A stretch of 64,000 nt of DNA, taken from contig NZ_SSND01000002.1 in the NCBI RefSeq assembly GCF_004799285.1, forward strand, positions 455,419 to 519,418. Reading direction: 5' to 3'. The notes beneath the pieces are model-generated. The model worked only from the letters and a program-made list of their open reading frames with translations, ran no database searches and was not told where the DNA came from. Below are positions 1 to 10,300 of the stretch, piece by piece; position 1 is the first letter of the stretch, and each line of letters opens with the position of its first letter. The stretch is from Aliigemmobacter aestuarii (lineage in GTDB: Bacteria > Pseudomonadota > Alphaproteobacteria > Rhodobacterales > Rhodobacteraceae). A program made the translations under genes and the position numbers.

Positions 1-468
1 CGGGTGAAACTGGAAGGCTCCGGCAAGGTCGGCGAACGCTTTGTCGGGATGGCGGGCATACGCGACCCCTATACCATCGCCAATGTCGATGCGGTGATCG
101 ACTGGGCGCGCAAGCAGACCGAGGAACGCTTTGGCCCCGAGGGATGGGAACTGCATTACAGCGTCTTCGGCCGCAACGGCGTGATGGGCGACATGGAACC
201 CCTGAAGGACAAGCCGGGCCATGAACTGTGCGTCGTGGTGCAGGGCGTGGCCCCCACCCGCGAAATGGCCGAAGAGGTCTGCATGACGGGCACCCGGCAG
301 ATGTTCTATGCCCGCCTGCCCGATGTGAAGGGCACCGCCGGCGGCGTCTCGTTCGTGCTGGACGAGGTGATGCAGGCCAGCCCCGCCTATCGCTGGACAC
401 TCAATCACACGATGTCGGTCAGCGACCCGCTGGAGCTTTTCCCCACCCATACCGCCGTTGTCGGCTGA
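1..468 (+). CDS. AtuA-family (DUF1446) protein, C-terminal part
   Basis: This reading frame enters from the left edge, so the N-terminus is missing; about 155 residues remain. The segment resembles the C-terminal half of the acyclic terpene utilisation AtuA / DUF1446 family. It contains a conserved-looking GIRDPY stretch, an HYSVFGRNGVMGDMEP stretch and a Gly-rich region before the end. The biochemical role of the family is not settled; several members sit in catabolic loci for branched acyl compounds. The stop lies 8 bases before a DUF4387 gene, and these two families are commonly adjacent, which supports the call. Start and full length cannot be judged from this window. Confidence 0.75.
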   Translation, partial: RVKLEGSGKVGERFVGMAGIRDPYTIANVDAVIDWARKQTEERFGPEGWELHYSVFGRNGVMGDMEPLKDKPGHELCVVVQGVAPTREMAEEVCMTGTRQMFYARLPDVKGTAGGVSFVLDEVMQASPAYRWTLNHTMSVSDPLELFPTHTAVVG

Positions 469-476
469 GGCGCGCG

Positions 477-806
477 ATGAACACCCGCAAGAAACTTTCC
501 GATCTGGCCAAGACGATCCGGTCCAAGAACGCAGGGACCGACAAGATCACCTTCGACATCATTTTCCGCGAACGCGACACCTATGACATGGTCAAGCGGT
601 CGGGCGTGCTGACCCGCGAAAGCGTGTGCCGCATCCTGAACGTCGATCCGGCGCGGCTGACGGATTTCGTCGAATACGACCCGGCCTATGCGATCAAGTT
701 CACCATCCTGCGCGTGCGCCCTTCGGGCAGCGCGGGCGATGGCGACATCTTCGGCGCGCAGCAATACGCGCCCTTCCTGGATGTCGATGTCGACATCTCG
801 GCCTGA
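477..806 (+). CDS. DUF4387 domain protein
   Basis: A 109-residue acidic protein that starts 8 bases after the AtuA-like stop, so the two are very likely cotranscribed. It matches the DUF4387 pattern: an N-terminal KLSDLAKTIRSKNAG helix, a central FDIIFRERDTYD strand, and a C-terminal LDVDVDI strand. No catalytic residues are established for this family. It generally occurs beside or fused to AtuA/DUF1446 proteins, which suggests a small partner subunit. I see no signal peptide or membrane segment. The family call is fairly firm; the function is unknown. Confidence 0.75.
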   Translation: MNTRKKLSDLAKTIRSKNAGTDKITFDIIFRERDTYDMVKRSGVLTRESVCRILNVDPARLTDFVEYDPAYAIKFTILRVRPSGSAGDGDIFGAQQYAPFLDVDVDISA

Positions 807-820
807 TCCCCGGACCTTGG

Positions 821-854
821 CGGTGCGGGCCCGGAACCGGGCCTGCCCGCACCG
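821..854 (+). terminator. Perfect 10-bp hairpin after the DUF4387 gene
   Basis: CGGTGCGGGC (821-830) and GCCCGCACCG (845-854) are perfect inverted repeats around a 14-base loop that itself contains CCGG-AA-CCGG. The hairpin begins 15 bases after the DUF4387 stop. No T-run follows, so it could be a Rho-assisted terminator or a 3' end stabiliser. Confidence 0.45.
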
Positions 855-1354
855 GTGCGACACCGGATTTCCGGTCCATCGCGCCACGATGCTGCCCGGT
901 CGGGAAGGCCTAACCGGCGCGTCGGGCGAATCACGATCCGAATCGTTGGCCGGGAGTGGCTGGACCAGCCGGGCCCTCACCGGCCCGCCCGTCACCAATG
1001 GATGTTTCCGATGAACGAATTATGTCAATATTTGGGCAAGACCCCCAGATATTGCGGACGCGATCCCAACCCGTCCTGCGTTTCCCGATGATGAACAATA
1101 CAGGGCCAAAACCCTGCGAATGGCGTCATAACCGCACATTTTTGCTTAAGAAATCCGAAATTCGCACGACTCCGGAGTCCACAGGCACAAGGAATTGATC
1201 TAGCCTGAACCCATGCCGGAACCGAGTGCGCGCGGCGGTTATCGGCGTGAAATGGGGCGGGAATAAGGCCTGTTTCCAGTTGCATTTTTAACCGGCGAAG
1301 GCCGGGTTATTTCTTGGCCAGTTCCCGTCACCTCTTTTGGGGTGGGGCTGCAAA
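855..1354. promoter_or_regulatory. 500-base gene-free leader of the NRPS/PKS gene
   Basis: No convincing gene is present. The stretch turns AT-richer from about 1010, unlike its surroundings, and probably holds the promoter and a long 5' leader of the synthetase gene. CGAATCGT at 939-946 matches 8 of 10 bases of a motif in front of two exopolysaccharide genes (20463, 28901). A hairpin at 1289-1309 (TAACCGGC, 4-base loop, GCCGGGTTA, one bulge) is flanked by T-runs on both strands about 45 bases before the start codon, and could act as an attenuator. I could not assign a confident -35/-10 pair. Confidence 0.4.
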
Positions 1355-4300
1355 ATGACAAACTCGGAACGCTTGGCCTTGCGCGATCTTGGCTATGATC
1401 GGTCGCTTGGCCTGTTCGACTGCATCGCGCGTGTACGTGACATCGAGCCGGATCATCCGGCGCTGATCTGCGGCGAACAGATCGTCACCTACCGGGAATT
1501 GCTGGATGATGCCGACCGCGTGGCCGCACGTCTGATCGCAGCCGGGGTCCGGCATGGCGACCTTGTGGCGCTGGTGGGCGGGCGGTCGATCGCGACCACG
1601 GTGACGATGCTGGGCATCCTGCGCGCCGGTGCCGGATATGTGCCGATCGACCCCGCCTATGACGCCGAGCGGCTGTCGCTGATCATCAATGACACGCGCC
1701 CCGCGGCGATCCTCTGGCTGGAACCGTTCGGCGATCTGGCGCAGGGGCTGGCAAGGTGCGATGGCGCGACCCGTGCCCCGATCCTGCCGGTGGTGGACAT
1801 CGTGGCCCCCGGCGGCCCTGCATTGAAGGATGCACCGCAGGTCAACGGGGGCGACAAGGCCTGTATCCTTTATACCTCGGGGTCCACCGGGCGACCGAAG
1901 GGCGTGGTGGTGACGCATCGGGGGATCACGCGGCTCGCCTTCGACCAACCGGCCGCCACGATCCTGCCCGAGGACCGGATGCTGCATGCGGGAACGCTGG
2001 CGGCAGATGCCTCGCTTCATGAAACCTGGGTGGCGCTTTGCGCCGGGGCGACGGTGGTCATCATTGACCAGCCGAAACTCGCCATCGACCTGATTTCCGA
2101 AGCCGTGGAAACCCACGGCGTGACAACCGCCGTCTTCTACACCGGTGTCTTCCACCTGATGGCGGAACACGCACCGCAGACGTTGGGCAGGATGCGCATG
2201 GTCGTCTCGGGCGGGGATGTCCTTTCGCCCGTTCTGACAGAACGGATGCTGCAAGCCTATCCGACGTTCCGGCTGTGCAACGGCTATGGGCCGACGGAAA
2301 ACACCGTCTTCACCACGATGCACGAAATCCGGCCCGAAGATCTGGACGGCCGTCCCATCCCGATCGGCCGGGCAGAACCCCAGGGTGAATGTTTCGTCGT
2401 CGACGAGGCCCTGAACGAGGTTCCCGATGGCGAGATCGGGCAACTTCTGGTCACCGGCGACGGGCTGGCGGATGGCTATCTGAACCTGCCCGAACAGACC
2501 GCCGAACGCTTCATCCCCGATCCGCGCCCCGGCGCGACCGGGCGTGCCTACATGACCGGCGATCTGGTCCGCCGCCGCGCGAACGGCGTGTTCGACTTCT
2601 TCGGCCGGGTCGACCGGCAGGTGAAGATCGGCGGCCGCCGGATCGAACTGGACGAGATCGAACATGACCTGCGCGCGCTGCCGATGCTGGCGGACGCCGC
2701 CGTGGCGATGGTGGACCTGTCGCCCGACGACCATCGGATCGGCGCCTTCCTGCGCCCCGAGGGGCCGATGCCCGAGGACGAACGCACCTTCCTGCGTGCC
2801 GTACGCGCCGAACTGGCAAAGGTCCTGCCCGAGGCGATGCACCCGCGGCATTACATGGTGATGGCCGAATTCCCGCTGACCGAAAACGGCAAGGTCGACC
2901 GCAAGGCGCTGGTGCGGATGGTCACGGCGGAACCGCCTGACATGGCAGCCGCGGACCAGCCGGACGACACCGCCAATGCACCCCCGGCACCGGCCGAACC
3001 TGCCGCGCCCGCGGTGCGCGCGCTGTCGGCTTCGGAGGTCCGCGGGATCATTTCCGATCTGTGGCACGACATGCTGCATTGCGGGCCGCTGGACGGCGAC
3101 AGCACCTTTTTCGAGGCGGGCGGCACCTCGCTGCAACTGATCGAGGCCCACGCCCGGCTGGAAGAACTGCTTGGCTTCCACTTCGACCTGACGCTGATGT
3201 TCGAAACGGCACGTCTGGCCGACCTGTCGCGGGAACTGGCGGCGCTGTCCACCTCGGACACGGCGCGCCCCTGGGCCCCTAAGGTGCAGGCCGAAACGCC
3301 TAGTGCCGCCGCCTGCGCCCCAACCTGCGCCCCCGCCGAAGCACTCGCCGAAGCGCCGGCCGAAGCACCGGCCGCACCGGCGGAACCCGCCGTTCGAAGG
3401 ATCGACCATCAAGGCGCGATCGCGATCGTCGGCATGGCCGCCCGCCTGCCTGAAAGCGATTCCCTCGCTGCGTTCTGGGAACACCTGCGCGCCGGGCGGA
3501 ACCTGATCCGCCGCTTCGCCCCCGACGAGATCGAGGACGGCTTCACCCCCGAGGAACGCGCGCGCCCGACCTATGTGCCCGCGCGCCCCTGGCTGAACGA
3601 TGTGGACCAGTTCGACGCGAAATTCTTCAAGCTTTACCCCCGCGAAGCCGCCGAGATGGACCCGCAGGGCCGCGTGTTCCTGGAAATCTGCTACGAGGCG
3701 CTGGAAAACGCGGGCCACGACCCGCGCCGCTTTGGCGGGCCGATCGGGGTCTTTGCCGGATCGTCCATGCCGACCTACCTGATGCGCCACGTCCTGGGCA
3801 GTGGCGACCGGCTTGAGGATTTCACGGCGAATTACCAGGTGGGCAACTACACCGAATTCACCGGCAACCTTCAGGACAGCCTTGCCACCCGCGTGGCCTT
3901 CAAGCTGGATCTGCACGGCCCGGCCTATACGGTGCAGACCGCCTGTTCCACCTCGCTGACCGCGATCTCGCAGGCGGTGATCAACCTTCGCGCAGGCCAG
4001 TGCGACATGGCGCTGGCCGGGGGCGTTTCGATCACCTTCCCGCAAAAGCGCGGCTACTTCTCGCTGGATGGCGGGATCGTTTCGGCCGATGGCGTCTGCC
4101 GTCCCTTCGACGAAGGCGCGAACGGCACGGTCTTTGGCCACGGCGCGGGCGTGGTCGTGCTGCGGCGGCTTGAGGATGCGCTGGCCGACGGTGACCATAT
4201 ACATGCGGTGATCCGGGGCGTCGGCGTGAACAACGACGGCTCGGACAAGATCGCCTTTACCGCACCCTCGGTCGCAGGCCAGGCGGGCGCGATCCGCGCC

Positions 4301-7300
4301 GCACTGCAGGATGCGGGCATCACCCCCGACAGCATCAGCTATGTCGAATGCCACGGCACCGCCACACCGCTTGGCGATCCGGTCGAACTGCGCGGTCTGG
4401 CCAGCGTCTTTGGCGCAGGCGGCGGGCCGGGCAGTTGCGCGCTTGGATCGGTCAAGGGCAACCTGGGCCATCTGGATGCGGCGGCGGGCGTCGTCGGTGT
4501 GATCAAGACCGCGCTGATGCTGACGCAGGGCGAAATTCCGGCGGTGGCGAATTTCACCCGCCTGAACCCCAAGATCGACCTGAACGGAACACCCTTCCGC
4601 GTGCAGGACCGCACCGCGCCCTGGGTCGCGACCGGGCCGCGCCGGGCCGGGGTCAGCTCGTTCGGGGTGGGCGGCACGAATGTCCATGTGGTCATGGAAG
4701 AGGCGCCGCCCCCCGCCCATGTCGAAACGCCCGAAACGGTGCAGATCCTGCCGATCTCGGCCCGCTCGGCCGAGGCGCTGACGGCATTGGCCGCGCGGCT
4801 TGCCGACGCGGTCGGCGGCACGGATGCCCCGCCCCTCGCCGATGCCGCCTTCACCCTTCAGGAGGGCCGCACTGCCTACGAGTTCCACGCCGCCGTGGCC
4901 GCCCGCACGGGGGCCGAGGCCGCAGCCGCCCTGCGCGGCCTTTCCGCGCCACGGGCGGCGATCCCTTCGGAACCGCCTGCCATCGCCTTCATGTTCCCCG
5001 GTCAGGGGTCGCAATACCCCGGCATGGGCAGCGGGCTTTACGGCAGCGAACCTGAATTCGCCCGCTGGATCGACCTTGGCGCCGAAATCGCCCGGCCGCT
5101 GCTGGGGCTGAACATCAACGACCTGCTCTGCTTCGGCGATGTGTCGGACGAGGCGGCAGCGCGTGCCCTTCGCGACACCCGCCTGACCCAGCCTGCGCTT
5201 TACATGATCCAGTTCGCCTGCGCGAAACTGTGGGAATCGCGCGGCATCCGCCCCGACGCGATGATCGGCCATTCGGTGGGTGAATTCGCGGCGGCGGCGC
5301 TGGCCGGGGTGTTTGACTTCGAGACCGGCCTGCGCCTGATCGCGGCACGCGGGCGGCTGATGCAGGATCAGCCGCCGGGCAAGATGCTGTCGGTCCGCGC
5401 GCCTCTGGAACGGCTGCAACCCTTCCTCGACGGGTCGGTGGACCTTGCCGCGCAGAACGCGCCGCAACTGAACGTGCTGGCGGGCGATGGCGCGGCGATC
5501 GCCGCGATGGCCGCGCGGCTTGAGGCTGCGGGCATCCCCAGCAGCCCTCTCCATACCTCGCACGCCTTCCACTCGCGGATGATGGACCCGGTCTGCGATG
5601 CGCTTGCCGCCGAGATCGCGGGGCTGCGCCTGCAACCGCCGTCCATCCCCTATGTCAGCTGCGTCACCGGCGACTGGATCACCCCCGCCGAGGCGACCGA
5701 TCCGGCCTATTGGGCGCGTCAGGCGCGGCAGGCGGTCCTTTTCGCCGACGGCATCACCCGGCTTGCCGCCACCCGGCCGACGATCCTTGTCGAAACCGGG
5801 GCGGGGGGCGTGCTGTCGGCCTTTGCCGCGCAGACCCTGCCACGCACAGGCCACGCGGGGATCGTGTCCTCGCTTCCCGACCATCGCCGCGAGGTTTCCG
5901 ACGATGTCGCGATGGCCTCTGCCCTTGGCCGGATCTGGAGCCTGGGCCACCCCGTCGACTGGGCAAGATCCGGCCCGCGCGGGGCGCGGCGCGTCCCGCT
6001 TCCCGGCTATCCGTTCGAACGCAAGCGGTGCTGGATCGACCCGCCCGCCCGTGCCGGACGGGATGCATCGGCACCGTCCGCCCCCGCATCCACCCTAGTC
6101 CCCCAACCGCTGCCCGCACTCGAGGCCGCCCCGGTCAATGCCGCGCCGGCCATCGTTCCGTTCCAGTCACAGGAAAGCCCTGCCATGACCCTGCCCGCCG
6201 CCGCCGACCGCAAGCCGCGCCTGACGACCGAGATCCTTGCCCTGCTCGCCGATCTTTCGGGCGAAGAGCTTGGCCCGGATGATGCCGCTGCGACCTTTCT
6301 GGAACTGGGGTTCGATTCCCTGTTCCTGGGGCAAGTCTCGCAGAGGCTGGGGGCGGATTATGGTGTCAGCCTGACCTTCCGGCAGCTTCTGTCGGATTAT
6401 CCCAGCACGCTGGCGCTGGTCGATCATCTGGATGCCACCCTGCCGCCGGAACCCGCGGCAGCACCCGTTCCCGTCGCGCCGCCCGCAGCCGCAGCGCCTG
6501 CCGTGGCAGTTGCTGCCGCGCCGACGGCCCCCGTTATGGCGACCCCTGCAGTGGCCGCCCCTGTTCTGGCGGCGCCCGCCGCGGTGCAGGTTCCGGGCGA
6601 AGGATTGACCGGCGTCATGCAGGCGCAGATCAACGCCATGCAATCCATCTTCGCACAGCAGATGGCCGTTCTGACCGGTCAACCCGCGATGCCCGCCACG
6701 CAGGCCGCCCCTGCCCCGGTTCAGGTTCCCCCGGCGGCGGCAACGCCCGTGGCGACAGCGCCCGCCCCCGCGTCAATGCCCGCCCCGGTGTCAATGCCTG
6801 CCCCGGTCGCGGCAGGGTCCGAGGCTGCACCGCCCGCCACGCCTGCGGCAGAAGATGCGACGCCGCCTGCGCGACCCGCCTTCAGCTTCGGACGCGCCGC
6901 CGTGGCGGTGGCCGACCTGACCGACGAACAGAAGGCCTATGCGCAGGATCTTTGCCGCCGCTATTCGGCACGCAGCCCGAAATCCAAGGCCTATTGCGAC
7001 CGCTACCGCCCGGTTCTGGCCGACCCGCGCACCGCCGCCGGGTTCCGCGCCGAATGGAAGGAACTGGTCTATCCGGTGGTGGCCGACCGGTCCAAGGGCG
7101 CCCGGATCTGGGACATCGACGGCAACGAATACATCGACCTCGTGAACGGTTTCGGGCAGACGGCCTTCGGCCATTCCCCCGATTTCGTGATCGAGGCGGT
7201 AAACCGCCAGATGGAAAAGGGCTTTGCCATCGGCCCGCAATCCGACCTGGCCGGGCCGGTCGCGGAAAGATTTGCACGCATGGTCGGGCATGAACGCGTG

Positions 7301-10300
7301 ACCTTCTGCAACACCGGGTCCGAGGCGGTGATGGCCGCGATGCGGCTTGCCCGCGCGGTAACCGGGCGCGAGACGATCGTGGTCTTTTCCAACGACTACC
7401 ACGGCCAGTTCGACGAGGTCCTGGTTAAGGGCAAGCAGAAGACGGGCGATGACCCCGCGGCCCTGCCCATCGCACCGGGCATCCCGCGGTCGGGCCTGGG
7501 CAACATGAAGGTGCTGCCCTATGCCGCCGATGAAACGCTGGACTGGCTGCGCCGGAATGCCGGAAGCCTGGCCGCCGTTCTCGTCGAACCGGTGCAAAGC
7601 CGCCACCCCGAACTGCGCCCGGCCGAATTCGTGCGCGAGGTCCGCCGGATCACCGAGGCCGCCGGGGTCGCGATGGTCATGGACGAGGTGGTGACAGGCT
7701 TCCGCGTGGGGCCGAAGGGGATGCAGGGTGAATGGGGCATCGCCCCCGACATGGCGACCTATGGCAAGGTCGTGGGCGGCGGCATGCCCGTGGGCATGCT
7801 GGCCGGCAAGCGCCGTTTCATGGATGCGCTGGACGGCGGCACCTGGCAGTTCGGGGATGATTCCATTCCGCAGACCGCCCCCACCTTCTTTGCCGGAACC
7901 TTCGTGCGCCACCCGCTGGTGCTGGCCGCGGTAGATGCGACGCTGGACCATATCGAACGGCATGGCCCCGACCTCTGGGGCCGCGTCGCGCAACGGACCG
8001 GCGCGCTGGTCGACGAGTTGAACGCGATCCTCGCCGCGCGCGGCCTGCCGCGACTGGTCGAAAGCTATTCCAGCTGGATGATCTTCAACCTGGCCAACCA
8101 CGATCCGAACGCGGCCTTGCTGTTCCCGCTTCTCAGGATGCGGGGGGTGCATGTGCAGGTGGGCTACATGGCGATGTTTACCACCGCCCATTCCGAAGAG
8201 GATTTCCGCGCCGTGGCCCGCGCCTTCACCGAGGCCGTGGACGAACTGCAATCGGTGGGCATCCTGCGGCCTGTCGGGGCTGTTACCGCCACCGCCAGCG
8301 CGGCGCCCGCCGCAGCACCCGCCACAGCAGTCGCCGCACAGGCGGCGCCCCTTCCGGTTGCCGTGCCCCTGACCGAGGCGCAGCGCGAGATCTGGATGAT
8401 CAGCCAACTTGGCGATGAACCGTCCTGCGCGTTCAACGAAAGCTCGTCGATGCGGCTTGAGGGCGCGCTTGACGCGGCCGCCCTTGAGCGCGCGCTGGCA
8501 CGGGTGATCGCGCGGCACGACGGGCTGCGGCAGAAGTTCGCCCGAAACGGCGAAACCTTCGACATCCTCGCACCCTTCGCGGCCGATCTTCCGCTGATCG
8601 ACCTGTCGGGCGAGACCGATCCCGAGGCAGCGCTGACCGAGGTTCTGGCCGAGGATGCGGGCCAGCCCATCGACCTGGTCGAAGGCCCGCCTTTCCGCAC
8701 CTTCCTCGTGAAGCTGTCGGACCGGTTGCATGTTCTGGTGATGAACGCCCATCACATCGTTTGCGACGGCTGGTCCTACAACGTGATCTTCCGCGACCTT
8801 GCCGCCTTCTATTCCGAGGAAACCGGGCATGGCACCACCAGCCTGCCGCCCGCACCGTCTTTCGCGGATCATGCCAGGGCCGTCGCCGGGGCCGAACCGC
8901 TCCCCGAGGTGCGGGCCTTCTGGCGCGGGGTCTATCACGATCTGCCGGACCTTCCGGAGCTTCCCTCCGACCGCCCGCGCGGCGCGGTGAAAAGCTATGC
9001 CGGCGCGACCTGCACCGCGCATGTGGACGGCGACGTGATGCGCGCCGCCCGCAAGGCCGGGGCCAAGGCGGGATGCACGCTGTTCTCGACCCTCTTCGCG
9101 GCGTTGCAGGTGGTGATTTCGCGGTTGACCGGATCGTCCGACATCGTCCTTGGCGTGCCGACGGGCGGGCAAAGCCTGCTGCCGAACCCCGATCTTGTGG
9201 GCCACTGCGTCAACTTCCTGCCGATCCGCGCCCCGATCGACGCCAAGGACACGATGGCAGAGCACCTTGCCCGCGTGGGGCGGACGGTGATGAACGCCTT
9301 CGACCATCAGGATTACACCTATGGCACGATGGTCCGCGATCTGGGGGTGGAACGGTCGTTGAACCGCCTGCCGCTGACCGAGATCCAGTTCAATCTGGAA
9401 AAACTCGCGGACGGGCTCCAGATGGGCGGCATTCAGGCGATCGTCCACCCGAACGCCAAGCGGGCGGTGAATTTCGATCTGTTCGTCAACGTGGTCGAAC
9501 GGAAGGACGGTCTGCGCATCGACGTGGATTATAACCGCGACCTTTACGACGCCTCGACCGTCGAGCGGTGGATCGGGCATCTGGACACCGTTCTGCGGGA
9601 AATGGCCGCCGGGCTGGATCGCCCGGTTGCCAGCTTCCCGATCCTGACCGCAGCCGAAACCGGATGGCTGGCCGAGACGGTCAATGCAACCCGCGCCGAT
9701 TATCCGCAGGATGCGCTGATCCACGATCTGGTGGCCGAAGTCGCGCGCGCCAATCCCGACCGCGTCGCCATCGAAGACGCGCGCGGAACCGTCAGCTACG
9801 GGGCGATGATGGCCCGCGTCGATGCGGTGGCCGCGGCGGTGCAGGCGGCGCTGCCCGCACCGGGCGGGCGGGTGGCCGTGGCGATGCAGCGCACCTCCGA
9901 CACGATCGTGGCGCTTCTGGGGGTGATGAAGGCGGGCCACGCCTATGTGCCGATGGACCCGACCCAGCCCGAAGCCCGGCTGCGCGCCGTGCTGGCGGCG
10001 TCGCGGGCGGATGCGATCCTGCACGACGCCCCTGCAACACCGGCCTTTGCCACGGGTTCGGCGGCACGGCTGATCGCGATGGCCGGCCTTGTCGAAGGGG
10101 CCACGCCTGCCCCTGTCAGCCGAAGCGCCAACCCTTCGGCCTATGTGATCTTCACATCAGGATCGACCGGAACGCCGAAGGGCGTCGAAGTCGGGCATCG
10201 GCAGGTCGTCAACCTGCTGACCTCGATGGCGCGTGAACCCGGCTTCGGGGCGAATGACGCGCTTCTGGCCGTGACGACCAAGACTTTCGACATCTCGGTG

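Noticed and set aside
1328..5950. A 1540-codon open frame antisense to the synthetase, and similar long antisense frames at 6791-10024
   Set aside because: High GC makes long shadow frames. They are Arg/Gly/His-rich, have no domain, and the sense strand carries full catalytic motifs.
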